NCBI RefSeq assembly: GCF_042679605.1
Contig: NZ_JBHTMU010000013.1
Location: forward strand, 1-64,000
From: Litorisediminicola beolgyonensis
GTDB taxonomy: Bacteria > Pseudomonadota > Alphaproteobacteria > Rhodobacterales > Rhodobacteraceae
Length of the DNA: 64,000 nucleotides
Direction: 5' to 3'
Below, in pieces: positions 1 to 8,597 of the stretch (the first letter of the stretch is position 1; each line of letters starts with the position of its first letter). The translations under genes were made by a program, and so were the position numbers. The notes under the pieces were generated by a model. It had not been told where the DNA came from and searched no databases. It was given only the letters and a program-made list of their open reading frames with translations.

Positions 1-857
1 CCGCCCGCGGCTCCGGTCGCCTCGCCGCCATCGCCGGAGGTGCCGTTGCCCGAAGAGGCGTGGCCACCGGCCGCGAAGCCGCCAAGGCTGATCGCGCCAC
101 CACCGGCGCTGCCCGCGCCGCCATCGGCGTTGATGCCGTCATCGGACGTCGCGGTGCCCGCGGTCGCGGTGCCGGTGTTCGAGAAGTTGGCATCGTTGCT
201 GACCGAGGGGCGATCCAGCATGTCGTCGTCGGAGAGCGCGTTGCTCATGACGTTGACGGTGCCGACATCGTTGCCCGGGCCGTTCAGCGCATTGGTGAGG
301 ATGTCACCCATGCTGATGTCATCGCCGGGGTTCAGGTCGCCCTGCGCCGCGAGGATGTCGCCGATCGAGCCATGCGAGAGATCGATGTCGAAGAAATCCT
401 CGTCGCTCTCCGGCTGCAGCTCTTCCAGCGTGGCGCTCAGGTCGAGGCCCACATCGACATCCACGTCCACGTCGGTGTCGCTGTCATTGCTGACCGAGCT
501 GTCGTTCACCGTCTTGGTGTGCGTGTCGCTGTTGTTCGAGGTCGACGAGGCGTTGTGCACGTTTGTCGAGGTGTCGTTGGTGTTGCTGTTGGCGTTGCCG
601 TTCTGGTTGCCGTTCGTGTTGCCGTTGTCATTGGCGTTGTGGCTGGCCGCCTTGACATAGGCCTCGGAGGCCTGGGACTGGTGCTGTCCCTGATCCGAGC
701 TCTGTTCCTGCGTCTCGGACTGTTTCTGGCCCTGCATCTCGAACTGCTTCTGGCCCTGCATCTCGGCCTGTTTCTGGGTCTGATGCTCGGATTGGCTCTG
801 CGCGTCGTCATGCGAATGCGGCGGCAGAATCCAATTGCTGTTCCGGTTTCCGGACAT
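1..857 (-). CDS. Gln/Asn/Asp-rich low-complexity protein, C-terminus beyond window
   Basis: The reading frame starts at an ATG at 857 behind a GGAG box (about 9 bases upstream) and stays open to the window edge, giving at least 285 residues. Residues about 30-60 hold Gln-rich 8-residue repeats (EMQGQKQ core). Residues 70-110 are rich in Asn, Thr and Ser. An acidic stretch follows around DVDVDVDVG (about 125-135), then a moderately hydrophobic segment with DILxxxL-type repeats, and finally Gly/Ala/Ser-rich sequence. There is no signal peptide and almost no Cys. No family is recognised. Such composition is typical of disordered, surface-matrix or amyloid-like proteins, but that is only an inference. 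The gene is divergent from a CsgD-like regulator. Frames on the opposite strand in this stretch read as artefacts. Confidence 0.7.
   Translation of the reverse strand, partial: MSGNRNSNWILPPHSHDDAQSQSEHQTQKQAEMQGQKQFEMQGQKQSETQEQSSDQGQHQSQASEAYVKAASHNANDNGNTNGNQNGNANSNTNDTSTNVHNASSTSNNSDTHTKTVNDSSVSNDSDTDVDVDVDVGLDLSATLEELQPESDEDFFDIDLSHGSIGDILAAQGDLNPGDDISMGDILTNALNGPGNDVGTVNVMSNALSDDDMLDRPSVSNDANFSNTGTATAGTATSDDGINADGGAGSAGGGAISLGGFAAGGHASSGNGTSGDGGEATGAAG
720..791 (-). repeat. Three 24-bp tandem repeats inside the Gln-rich gene
   Basis: Three consecutive 24-base units (720-743, 744-767, 768-791) encode the Gln-rich 8-residue repeats. The first two units differ at only a few positions; the third is more diverged. 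Confidence 0.75.
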
Positions 858-1398
858 GGGTGGTCTCCAAATTGAGGCACCGTGCCGCCGAAGCTCATCT
901 CTAAATCGGTCGGCGCGAATGCGGTTGGGTTGAAAACGGGACAAGGGGGCGTCCCGCTCGCTCATTGAGCCTCGGGAGGGCTAGACCTCTCCAGCCGCTC
1001 AATGGGCGTGCCGCGGCCTCACCCTAGGGCGGGGGTGACAGGCCTTCGCATCGACCGAATCGGTGGGTTCCGTTGGGTCAGCCGAAGCGAATGTGGCGAA
1101 AAAATGGCGTCGGGCGGGGTGGGATCCGGGGTGTTGTCCGGCGCCGGGTTAATCTTTTGTTAACCCTGTTTTCGGGCCGTCGGCGGTTCGCGAAGGCTCC
1201 GGGAAAGCCCCGCGTTCCCAGATGTTTGACGATAGGTTGTCGATGGCGCCGTTCGGTTGACGCTGGGTGAACGCCAGAGCGTGTACATCTTTCGGTGAGT
1301 TCCCAAGTCCCGGAACCTGCACTACCCTGATCGTGCCTGAAGCGAGGTGTGGTGCTTTTCGGGCGGTAACGTTTCTTTTTTGAGCGAGATATTTTGAA
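858..1398. other. 541-bp divergent intergenic region
   Basis: No credible gene is seen here. It must hold the promoters of the two flanking divergent genes. A long imperfect hairpin lies at 963-1004, with outer arms CATTGAGC and GCTCAATG and a G-rich/C-rich inner pair. A separate perfect inverted repeat lies at 1146-1166. The AT-rich stretch at 1370-1398 directly precedes the LuxR-type gene. Confidence 0.6.
1146..1166. promoter_or_regulatory. Inverted repeat GGGTTAA-N7-TTAACCC, possible operator
   Basis: This is a perfect 7-bp inverted repeat (1146-1152 and 1160-1166) around a T-rich 7-base centre, in the region between the divergent genes. It could be an operator for the adjacent LuxR-type regulator. 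That assignment is an inference from position only. Confidence 0.4.
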
Positions 1399-2112
1399 AT
1401 GTATGTTCGAGCCCCCCAAAGGCCGCCCCTCGGCGGCCCTCAAAGTGGCCGCGCCCAACCGTCAGAGCCGCCCTGCGCGCTGCTTCTGATCGGGCCCAGC
1501 GACTACTTCTCCGAGCTTTTGATCATGACGATCGGCCAGGCCTTTCCCGACGCCCCGCTCCTGCGGGTGGATGACGGGACGCGCCCCGCCGATACCGGCG
1601 CGATCCGGGTGGTTCTGGTCGCGCCCGGCGTCTCGCGCGACGAGCAGAGCCTCCGCGAGGATCTGGACCTCACCTCGACCAAGGTGATCTTCGCCCATTG
1701 CTACGATGACGAGAGCGACCTCGACGCGCTCTTCGAGACGCGCTTCACCAATGGCGCCAGCGCCGGGGCGAGCTTCCTGCCGATGGCGATCCGCACCGAT
1801 GTCTGGATCTCGCTTTTGAAGCTGTTCCTGCTCGGTCAGCCCTATATCCCGGCCGAGGCGATCTGCCGGCTCGGTCTCTCGACCCCCGAGACCGGCCGTC
1901 CCTCGCCCGATGCCGCGATCCGCGAAAAGCTGACCGCGCGCGAGTTCGAGGTGCTGTCGCTCGCCGCGCATGGGCGCCAGAACAAGATCATCGCCGATGC
2001 GCTCGACCTGTCCGAGCATACGGTCAAGCTGCACATGCATCACATCATCAAGAAGCTCGGTGTCCGCAACCGGACCGAGGCGGCGCGGCTTCTGATGGCG
2101 CCGGGCCGATGA
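1399..2112 (+). CDS. LuxR/CsgD-like transcriptional regulator
   Basis: 237 residues. The C-terminus (about 170-235) is a GerE/LuxR-type helix-turn-helix, with LTAREFEVLSLAAHG, the recognition-helix region LSEHTVKLHMHHI and IKKLGVRNRTEAARLL. The N-terminal part (about 28-150) has the alternating hydrophobic pattern of a receiver domain (ALLLIGPSDYF, VVLVAP, KVIFAHC), but the usual acidic pocket and phospho-acceptor Asp are not evident. That resembles atypical receivers of the CsgD/VpsT kind. The start at 1399 has only a weak GAG-type ribosome site; a later start is possible. Its stop overlaps the next gene by 4 bp (ATGA). Its divergent position suggests it controls the low-complexity protein gene. 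The activating signal is unknown. Confidence 0.75.
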   Translation: MYVRAPQRPPLGGPQSGRAQPSEPPCALLLIGPSDYFSELLIMTIGQAFPDAPLLRVDDGTRPADTGAIRVVLVAPGVSRDEQSLREDLDLTSTKVIFAHCYDDESDLDALFETRFTNGASAGASFLPMAIRTDVWISLLKLFLLGQPYIPAEAICRLGLSTPETGRPSPDAAIREKLTAREFEVLSLAAHGRQNKIIADALDLSEHTVKLHMHHIIKKLGVRNRTEAARLLMAPGR

Positions 2113-2615
2113 ACGCGCCCGCCGCCCTGCCGAGCCCCGAGTTCGAGCGCTTCCTCGCGGCGCTCGGGCGGTTGAACTACACCTTCACCAATACCGAGAG
2201 CCTCCTTGTCCACCTGATCGCGGGTCTTCTGAAGACCGGCAAGGAAGAGGCGACCATCGTGTTTTTGACGCTGAACACGATGCGGGCGCGGATCGACCTC
2301 GTGGACCGCCTGGCCAAGCGCGACGGCTGTCCCGAGACGCTCCGCACCGAGATCGTCGGCGCCACAAGGGCGCTGGCCGCGCAGGCGGGGCTTCGCAACC
2401 GCTACAACCACTGCATCTACGCCTTCGATGCCGATAGCGGGCAGGCGAAGTCGATCATGATGCGGATCGCCGACCGCAAGACCCGGCTGCAGCTGGGCGA
2501 AGAGCTTGCCATCGACGCCGAGGCGCTCAACGGTGTCGAGCAGGCGATCCAGGCGATCCTCGACGTCAATCGCCGCATCTGGCGGATCGTCACCGAGAAC
2601 CGTTTCCCGGTCTGA
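2109..2615 (+). CDS. Conserved-looking hypothetical protein, translationally coupled to LuxR gene
   Basis: 168 residues, predicted soluble and largely helical. The ATGA overlap with the upstream regulator implies co-translation. There is no signal peptide or membrane span. Charged and hydrophobic residues alternate regularly, for example in LNYTFTNTESLLVHLIAG and RARIDLVDRLAKRDG. I do not recognise the family. It may act with the LuxR-like regulator (sensor, anti-activator) or be a separate function; nothing in the sequence decides this. Confidence 0.6.
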   Translation: MNAPAALPSPEFERFLAALGRLNYTFTNTESLLVHLIAGLLKTGKEEATIVFLTLNTMRARIDLVDRLAKRDGCPETLRTEIVGATRALAAQAGLRNRYNHCIYAFDADSGQAKSIMMRIADRKTRLQLGEELAIDAEALNGVEQAIQAILDVNRRIWRIVTENRFPV

Positions 2616-2639
2616 GCGCAGATGCGGCGCACTCCGCCG

Positions 2640-2669
2640 TTGACAGAATTTTCTCCCCGGCCATACCAT
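2640..2669 (+). promoter_or_regulatory. Predicted sigma-70 promoter of the pyridine catabolic operon
   Basis: A perfect TTGACA (2640-2645) is followed after 18 bases by TACCAT (2664-2669). The -10 overlaps the left arm of the palindrome at 2667-2682, so a bound repressor would block this promoter. Confidence 0.55.
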
Positions 2670-2682
2670 TCGCATACGAATG
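2667..2682. promoter_or_regulatory. Operator site 1, perfect palindrome CATTCG-CATA-CGAATG
   Basis: Perfect 6-4-6 inverted repeat, overlapping the predicted -10 and 17 bp before the first structural gene. The same core (TTCG or TTTG, four bases, CGAA or CAAA) occurs at 11397-11412 and 11523-11546, in front of the other two transcription units of the island. The likely binder is the MarR protein encoded at 9739-10179 (inference). Confidence 0.7.
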
Positions 2683-2698
2683 AACTTCGGGGGTCGCC

Positions 2699-3532
2699 AT
2701 GTCCTATCTGTGCCCGACCGACCTGGCCTCGGCGCTCGACCTCGTCGCCGAACCCGGGGCGCTGATCGTCGCCGGTGGCACCGACCTCTATCCGGCCTCG
2801 GGCGCCTCGGGGCTCGCGGGGCGGCTGATCGACCTGACCCGGATCGAGGACCTCACCGGCATCTCGCGGCAGGACGGCGCGCTGCGGATCGGCGCGGCGA
2901 CGACCTGGTCGGCGCTGGTCCATGCCGACCTGCCCCCGGCTTTCGATGCGCTGAGGCAAGCGGCGCGCGAGGTCGGGAGCCTCCAGATCCAGAACGCCGG
3001 AACCATCGCGGGCAATCTCTGCAACGCCTCTCCCGCCGCCGACGGCGTGCCGCCGCTCCTGATCCTCAATGCCGAGGTCGAACTGGCCAGCGCAGCGCGC
3101 GGTGTCCGCCGGGTGCCGGTGTCGCGCTTCATCACCGGGGTGCGCGCGACGGCGCGCGACGCGGATGAGATCGTGACCGCGGTGATCGTCCCGCCGCTCC
3201 CGGACGGCGCGGGTTCGGCCTTCGAGAAGCTCGGAAGCCGCCGCTACATGGTGATCTCCATCGCGATGACCGCGGCGCTCGTGGTCCTCCGGCGCGACCG
3301 GACGATCACCGACCTCCGGGTGGCGACGGGGGCCTGCTCCGCCGTGGCGCAGCGGCTCTCGACGCTCGAGGCCGCGCTTGAGGGTTCGGATATCGACGCG
3401 CTTGAAATCGGCGCGGAGCTGATCCCGGAACTCGCGCCCATCGACGATGTCCGCGGCACCGCGCTCTATCGTCTCGAGGTCGTGCTGGAGCAAATTCGTC
3501 GGGCCATTCGAAGGGCTGCTGCCAATGACTGA
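2699..3532 (+). CDS. Molybdenum hydroxylase, FAD-binding (CoxM-like) subunit
   Basis: 277 residues. It belongs to the FAD-binding subunit family of the xanthine dehydrogenase/CO dehydrogenase group, which passes electrons from the molybdenum and 2Fe-2S subunits onward. Supporting motifs are AGGTDLYP near residue 24, the FAD pyrophosphate loop, and AGNLCNASPAAD near residue 100, the family signature, followed by a CO_deh_flav_C-like C-terminal domain. The length is usual for this subunit. It is the first gene of the island operon, 17 bp after the operator. Its end overlaps the next gene, which encodes the partner 2Fe-2S and molybdenum domains. The expected role is hydroxylation of an N-heterocycle next to the ring nitrogen; the substrate is inferred from the neighbours. 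Confidence 0.85.
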   Translation: MSYLCPTDLASALDLVAEPGALIVAGGTDLYPASGASGLAGRLIDLTRIEDLTGISRQDGALRIGAATTWSALVHADLPPAFDALRQAAREVGSLQIQNAGTIAGNLCNASPAADGVPPLLILNAEVELASAARGVRRVPVSRFITGVRATARDADEIVTAVIVPPLPDGAGSAFEKLGSRRYMVISIAMTAALVVLRRDRTITDLRVATGACSAVAQRLSTLEAALEGSDIDALEIGAELIPELAPIDDVRGTALYRLEVVLEQIRRAIRRAAAND

Positions 3533-6266
3533 GATGTCCAAGATCGCGACGCTGCGGCTCACGCTGGATGGCCGCGAGGTCGAGACCGCGCCGATCCCGG
3601 GCACGCGCCTCTCGCGGGTGCTGCGCGAAGATCTCGGCTGCCGGGACGTGAAGATCGGATGCAATGCCGGGGATTGCGGGGCCTGCACGGTTCTGGTCGA
3701 CGGCGCGCCGGTCTGCGCCTGCCTGATGCCCGCGCATCAGGCCGAGGGCCGAAAGATCGAGACGGTTGGGGGGCTGGCGGCCTCGGATCCGGTCACGCGC
3801 GCGCTGGGCGAACGCTTCCAGGATCACGGCGCGGCGCAATGCGGGATCTGCACACCCGGCATGATGGTCGCGGCGACCGCGCTGCTGCGTCGAGTCGAGG
3901 CGCCGGACGAGACGCAGGTCAAGGACGCGCTGGGCGGGGTGCTCTGCCGCTGCACCGGCTATCGCAAGATCATCGACGCGGTCCGGGGCGTGCCCTCGGA
4001 AACTGTCGACGGGCCGGGCGAGGTCGGACAGCCGATCCGGAGGCGCGACGGGGCGGACAAGGTCTCGGGACGCGAGCGGTTCGGAGACGATGTCGCGCCG
4101 CCCGGCACCCTGGAGCTTCGGGTGATCCGGTCGCCCTATCCGCGGGCAAGGGTCACGCTGGGCGATCTCGAGGCCGTCGTCGCCGAGACGCCGGGTCTGG
4201 TCGCGGTGCTGACCGCGTCGGACGTGCCGGGGGCGAACCGGTTCGGGGTGATCCCCGGTTTCATCGACCAGCCGGTCTTCGCCGAGGCCGAGACCCGCTT
4301 CCGGGGCGAAGCGGTCGCCGCGCTTGTCGGCACGCCCGAGGCCATCGCGGCGCTCGATCCGTCCACGCTCCCGGTCGAGTGGGAGCCCTTGGCCGTGGCC
4401 GCGACCCCCGAAGAGGCCGAGGCGGCAGAGGCGGCGCGGCTCCACGACGCCCACCCCGGGAACCTGATGTGCGAGGGTTTCGTCGCCCATGGCGATGCCG
4501 AGAGCGGGCTGGCCGCCGCCGAGGTGACGGTCGAGGGACGCTTCCGCAGCGGTTTCGTCGAGCATGGCTATATCGAGCCCGAGGCTGGCTATGCCTATCT
4601 CGACGGTGAGGAGCTGGTGATCCATGCCTGCACCCAGGCGCCGGTCATGGATCGCGACGGCCTGGCACCGATCCTCGGGCGCGATCCCGACACGATCCGG
4701 ATCGTGCCGACGGGCGTGGGCGGCGGGTTCGGCTCGAAGCTCGATCTCAGCGTTCAGCCCTTTCTCGCGCTCGCCGCGCTGAAGACCGGGCAGCCGGTGC
4801 GGCTGACCTATTCGCGCGTCGAGACGATGCAGAGCACCACCAAGCGCCACCCCTCCGAGATCGCGCTCAGGATCGGCGCGCGCCGTGACGGGCGGATCAC
4901 CGGCATGGTTTTCGAGGGGCGCTTCGACACCGGAGCCTATGCCAGCTGGGGGCCGACAGTGGCGAACCGCGTGCCGGTCCATGCTTCGGGCCCCTATTCG
5001 GTCCCGGCCTACCGCGCCAAGGCACGGGGCATCTACACCAACAACCCGCCCGCCGGGGCCTTTCGCGGCTTCGGCGTGCCGCAATCGGCCATCGCGCAGG
5101 AGGTGCTGTTCGATCTGCTGGCCGACCGGCTGGGCATCGACCCGCTGGAGTTCCGGCTGAGAAACGCGCTGCGAAACGGCACGCCGACGGTCTGCGGGCA
5201 GGTCTTCGAGCAGGGCGTCGGGATCGGCGCCTGTCTCGAAGCGCTGAGAGGCTCGTGGGAGAGTGAGCGGGCCGCAGCGGAGGCGTTCAACGAAGCACAT
5301 GACGGCCGGAAGCGCGGGGTCGGGCTGGCGGCTGGCTGGTATGGCTGCGGCAACACCTCGATGCCGAACCCCTCGATCATGCGCTCGGGCATCCGCGCCG
5401 ATGGCGGCATCGTTCTGCATCAGGGCGCGGTCGATATCGGGCAGGGGTCGAACACCGTCATCAGCCAGATCTTCGCGACCGCCTTGGGCGTTCCCGTGGA
5501 TCAGGTGTCGCTTGTCGGCGGCGATACCAAGCTGACGCCCGATGCGGGCAAGACCTCGGCTTCGCGCCAGACCTTCGTGTCGGGCAATGCCGCCAAGCGC
5601 AGCGGCGAGGCGCTGCGCGCCGCGATCCTCGCCCGGATGAACGCAGGCGAAGGCGCGACGCTTGCCGTCGAGCCGGGTCTCATCCACGCGACCGATGGGG
5701 CGGGCACCCATGTTCTGGAGCTTGCGAAGATCGCGCCCGACGCGCGCGGCTACGTCTTCGCGGCCGAGGAAAGCTACGATCCGCCGACCCGTCCGCTCGA
5801 CGCGAACGGGCAGGGGGCGCCTTACGCGCAGTTCGGATATGCCGCGCATCTCGCCGTGGTCGAGGTCGACCTCGCGCTCGGCACGGTGGAGCCGGTGAAG
5901 CTGGTCGCGGCGCATGACGTGGGCCGCGCGATCAACCCGATGCTGGTCGAGGGGCAGGTTCATGGCGGCGTGGCGCAAGGCCTCGGTATGGCGCTGATGG
6001 AAGAATATCTACCCGGCCGCACCGAGAACCTGCATGACTACCTCATCCCGACCATCGGTGACGTGCCGCCTATCGAGACGCTGATCGTCGAGGAGCCCGA
6101 CGCCCACGGACCCTATGGCGCGAAGGGGCTGGGCGAGCATGCGCTGATCCCCACCGCTCCGGCGATCCTGAACGCGATCCGGCATGCGACCGGGGCGGAA
6201 CTGAGACAGGTGCCGGTCACGCCCGCGCGGCTGCGCGCGGCATTGAAGGAGGCCGGTCATGGCTGA
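3525..6266 (+). CDS. Molybdenum hydroxylase, fused 2Fe-2S and molybdopterin subunit
   Basis: 913 residues, a fusion of two subunits that are separate in most relatives. Residues about 35-70 carry the plant-type 2Fe-2S motif CNAGDCGACTVLVDG. Residues about 105-150 carry the second cluster (QCGICTPGM and CRCTGY). The molybdopterin-cytosine-dinucleotide domain runs from about 165 to the end, with GVGGGFGSK, AFRGFGVPQ and a C-terminal GLGEHAL that supplies the expected catalytic Glu. I chose ATG 3525, overlapping the FAD-subunit stop by 8 bp; ATG 3534 is also possible. Together with the FAD subunit it should hydroxylate a heteroaromatic substrate using water, for example nicotinate to 6-hydroxynicotinate. 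The reductase and enamidase genes alongside fit that reading, but the exact substrate is not shown by sequence. Confidence 0.85.
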   Translation: MTEMSKIATLRLTLDGREVETAPIPGTRLSRVLREDLGCRDVKIGCNAGDCGACTVLVDGAPVCACLMPAHQAEGRKIETVGGLAASDPVTRALGERFQDHGAAQCGICTPGMMVAATALLRRVEAPDETQVKDALGGVLCRCTGYRKIIDAVRGVPSETVDGPGEVGQPIRRRDGADKVSGRERFGDDVAPPGTLELRVIRSPYPRARVTLGDLEAVVAETPGLVAVLTASDVPGANRFGVIPGFIDQPVFAEAETRFRGEAVAALVGTPEAIAALDPSTLPVEWEPLAVAATPEEAEAAEAARLHDAHPGNLMCEGFVAHGDAESGLAAAEVTVEGRFRSGFVEHGYIEPEAGYAYLDGEELVIHACTQAPVMDRDGLAPILGRDPDTIRIVPTGVGGGFGSKLDLSVQPFLALAALKTGQPVRLTYSRVETMQSTTKRHPSEIALRIGARRDGRITGMVFEGRFDTGAYASWGPTVANRVPVHASGPYSVPAYRAKARGIYTNNPPAGAFRGFGVPQSAIAQEVLFDLLADRLGIDPLEFRLRNALRNGTPTVCGQVFEQGVGIGACLEALRGSWESERAAAEAFNEAHDGRKRGVGLAAGWYGCGNTSMPNPSIMRSGIRADGGIVLHQGAVDIGQGSNTVISQIFATALGVPVDQVSLVGGDTKLTPDAGKTSASRQTFVSGNAAKRSGEALRAAILARMNAGEGATLAVEPGLIHATDGAGTHVLELAKIAPDARGYVFAAEESYDPPTRPLDANGQGAPYAQFGYAAHLAVVEVDLALGTVEPVKLVAAHDVGRAINPMLVEGQVHGGVAQGLGMALMEEYLPGRTENLHDYLIPTIGDVPPIETLIVEEPDAHGPYGAKGLGEHALIPTAPAILNAIRHATGAELRQVPVTPARLRAALKEAGHG

Positions 6267-7746
6267 TGGCGACCCCAAGGACGCGAAGATCCGCTGCGAT
6301 GCCTGCCCGGTGATGTGCTACATCGCCGATGGCCGGTCGGGGGCCTGCGACCGCTACGCCAATCACGGCGGCACACTGGTGCGGCTCGATCCCCTGACCG
6401 TGATCGAGGGCGGCGAAAGCCAGCTCGTGCCGTTCCTGAAGGATGCCGTTCCCGACGACTGGGATGGCGACATCATCCGTGGCGACCGGCCCTTCGTGAC
6501 CGCGGTCGGTGCGGGCACGACCTATCCCGACTACAAGCCCGCGCCCTTCATCGTCAGCCAAGAGGTGGCGGGCGTCGACATGGTCACCGTCGTCACCGAG
6601 GGGATCTTTTCCTATTGCGGCGTGAAGGTGAAGATCGACACCGACCGCCATATCGGAGACGAGCGCGATGTCGTCTTTGCCGACGGCGAGCCGATCGGGC
6701 ATGTGACGACCTCGGAATACGGCTCGAAGATGTTGTCCCTGGGCGGCGTCGAGCATCTGACCGGCGGCAGCAAGAAAGAGGGCCGCGTCACCTGCGACGC
6801 GCTCATGCAGCTCTGCAATCGCGAGCCGGTCGAGATGGTGATCGGCGATCACGGGACGCGGCTGATCGTGCAGGCGGGTCAGCCGCCGGTGATCGACGGC
6901 GAGACCGAGCGACTGATGCGGGTCGGCTGCGGCTCGGCGACCATCGGCATGTTCGCCAAGCAGTGGCTCGGCCATGCCGACGAGGTGGTGGTGGTGGACG
7001 ACCACATCACCGGGGTTCTGAGCGAGCACGAGGCGGGCAAACAGCTCGACATTCCGCCGACCGGGATCAAGACGCTCGGGCGGCGCTCGACGCCGGGGCG
7101 CTATTTCCAGGTCGCCAATCCCGGCAGCGGCTGGGGCGGCACCGATATCGACGAGCCGCTCTCGATCCTGGGGCCGTTCAATCCCAAGATCGCCTGGCCG
7201 GGTCTGCGGCTCTTCATGGTCTCCACGACCGGCGAGCAATGCGCCTATTTCGAGCTCGACGAGGAGTTGGTTCCGCAGCCGCGACCGATCCCCGAGGCGC
7301 TGAAATCCTCGGCCGATCTCATCGCCGAGAATTGCGAGCCGTCGATCTGCTCGGTGCTTTTCATGGGTGGAGCGGGCGGCAGTTTGCGGGCGGGCGTCAC
7401 GGAAAACCCGGTGCGCCTGACGCGGTCGGTGAAGGAATCGCTCACCCATGTGTCCTGCGGCGGGGCCGAGGCCTATGTCTGGCCCGGCGGCGGCATCACC
7501 GTGATGGCCGATGTGATGGACATGCCGACCATGTCCTTCGGCTATGTGCCGACCCCGGCCCTTGTGGCGCCCATCGAGTTCACGCTCCGGGCCTCGGACT
7601 ACGCCGCGCTCGGCGGGCATGTGGACGCGATCCGGCCGGTGTCCGAGATCGCCTCGGGCGGGGCGCGGAAGGTGTCCCCGAACGCGCGCTCGCACGATCC
7701 GCGCGCGCACAAGCATTACCGCTGGTCGGGAGCGGCGGAGGAATGA
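6259..7746 (+). CDS. hnr: 6-hydroxynicotinate reductase-like flavo-iron-sulfur protein
   Basis: 495 residues. It resembles the 6-hydroxynicotinate reductase (Hnr) known from nicotinate fermentation, which reduces 6-hydroxynicotinate to 1,4,5,6-tetrahydro-6-oxonicotinate. A Cys-rich motif at the N-terminus, RCDACPVMCYIADGRSGAC (residues about 11-29), looks like an iron-sulfur ligand set. Further Cys residues appear in MRVGCGSATIGMF and ENCEPSICS. Gly-rich segments such as GGAGGSLRAG could bind a cofactor. It overlaps both neighbours (8 bp and 4 bp), so it is coupled to the hydroxylase and the UPF0280 gene. The identification rests on family recognition plus the enamidase in the same island. 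The electron donor (ferredoxin or another) is not evident here. Confidence 0.75.
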   Translation: MADGDPKDAKIRCDACPVMCYIADGRSGACDRYANHGGTLVRLDPLTVIEGGESQLVPFLKDAVPDDWDGDIIRGDRPFVTAVGAGTTYPDYKPAPFIVSQEVAGVDMVTVVTEGIFSYCGVKVKIDTDRHIGDERDVVFADGEPIGHVTTSEYGSKMLSLGGVEHLTGGSKKEGRVTCDALMQLCNREPVEMVIGDHGTRLIVQAGQPPVIDGETERLMRVGCGSATIGMFAKQWLGHADEVVVVDDHITGVLSEHEAGKQLDIPPTGIKTLGRRSTPGRYFQVANPGSGWGGTDIDEPLSILGPFNPKIAWPGLRLFMVSTTGEQCAYFELDEELVPQPRPIPEALKSSADLIAENCEPSICSVLFMGGAGGSLRAGVTENPVRLTRSVKESLTHVSCGGAEAYVWPGGGITVMADVMDMPTMSFGYVPTPALVAPIEFTLRASDYAALGGHVDAIRPVSEIASGGARKVSPNARSHDPRAHKHYRWSGAAEE

Positions 7747-8597
7747 GCGGGCCGGTCGCCGCGATGCTGCCCGGTGGGCGGCTGCATCTTCAGCACGGGC
7801 CCATCGACCTGGTGATCGGTGCCGAAGGCGGGCGCGAGGCGGCGTTCCGGGCGGCGGCGCGTCGGTTCGAGACGGTGCTCGAGGAGCTGGTCGGCGCGCT
7901 CGAGCTTTTGCGGCAACCGGTCTCGCCCGCGATGACCGACCCTCGGGAAGAGACGGCACGCCGGATGGTGCGCGCCGCACGGACACTGGCCGCGCGTGAG
8001 TTTCTGACGCCGATGGCGGCGGTGGCGGGGTCGGTGGCCGAGACGGTGCTCGACGCGATGCGCGCCGCCGCGCCGCTCCGGCGGGCCTATGTCAACAATG
8101 GCGGCGACATCGCGCTGCATCTCGCGGAGGGCGAGACCTACACCGCCCAGATCGCCGGGCCGGACGGTCAGGCGTTCGGACGGGTGACGATCACGGCGAA
8201 CGACCCGGTGCGCGGCATCGCGACCTCGGGGCGGCACGGGCGCAGCCTCAGCCTCGGGATCGCCGACAGCGTGACGGTTCTCGCCGCCACCGCGTCCGAA
8301 GCCGATGCCGCCGCGACCCTCATTGCCAACGCGGTGGACCTGCCGGGTCACCCCGCGATCACCCGACGACCGGCGAACGCGGTCCGCGACGACAGCGATC
8401 TCGGGACGCGCGCGGTCGTCACCGCCTGCGGGGCGCTCGCGCGCGCCGACCGCGACACGGCCCTCCTTGGCGGTCTGCGCCGCGCCAGCGATTTCCGCGC
8501 GCGTGGCAAGATTTTCGGCGCGGCCCTGTTCCTTCAGGGCGAGGCCCGTATGCTTGGCCCCATCGACTGCCCTCTGGAGACGCTCACCCATGCCTGA
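7743..8597 (+). CDS. UPF0280 (ApbE-superfamily-like) protein
   Basis: 284 residues, starting at an ATG that overlaps the hnr stop (ATGA). Recognisable UPF0280 features include the N-terminal GPIDLVIGAEGG, MTPMAAVAGSVAE-like LTPMAAVAGSVAETVL (about 87-102), VNNGGDIALHL (about 118-128) and GIATSGRHGRSLSLGIADSVTVLA (about 160-182). Those stretches parallel flavin-transferase ApbE folds. The biochemical role of UPF0280 is not established. An ApbE-like role, such as attaching or handling flavin for the neighbouring reductase, is only a guess. The gene keeps the operon order hydroxylase, reductase, UPF0280, AA_synth and is probably needed for the same pathway. The downstream gene starts 8 bp before its stop. 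Confidence 0.75.
   Translation: MSGPVAAMLPGGRLHLQHGPIDLVIGAEGGREAAFRAAARRFETVLEELVGALELLRQPVSPAMTDPREETARRMVRAARTLAAREFLTPMAAVAGSVAETVLDAMRAAAPLRRAYVNNGGDIALHLAEGETYTAQIAGPDGQAFGRVTITANDPVRGIATSGRHGRSLSLGIADSVTVLAATASEADAAATLIANAVDLPGHPAITRRPANAVRDDSDLGTRAVVTACGALARADRDTALLGGLRRASDFRARGKIFGAALFLQGEARMLGPIDCPLETLTHA

Noticed and set aside
60..875. Plus-strand frames at the window start (206 and 271 codons)
   Set aside because: They are opposite the Gln/Asn-rich minus-strand gene, which has a proper ribosome site and in-frame repeats. The plus-strand products are Val/Arg-rich artefacts.
963..1004. Hairpin as a terminator
   Set aside because: The stem is imperfect, no T-tract follows on either strand, and both flanking genes point away from it.
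3306..5978. 890-codon minus-strand frame over the molybdenum hydroxylase
   Set aside because: Antisense shadow with strongly biased composition. The plus-strand frame has all expected cofactor motifs.
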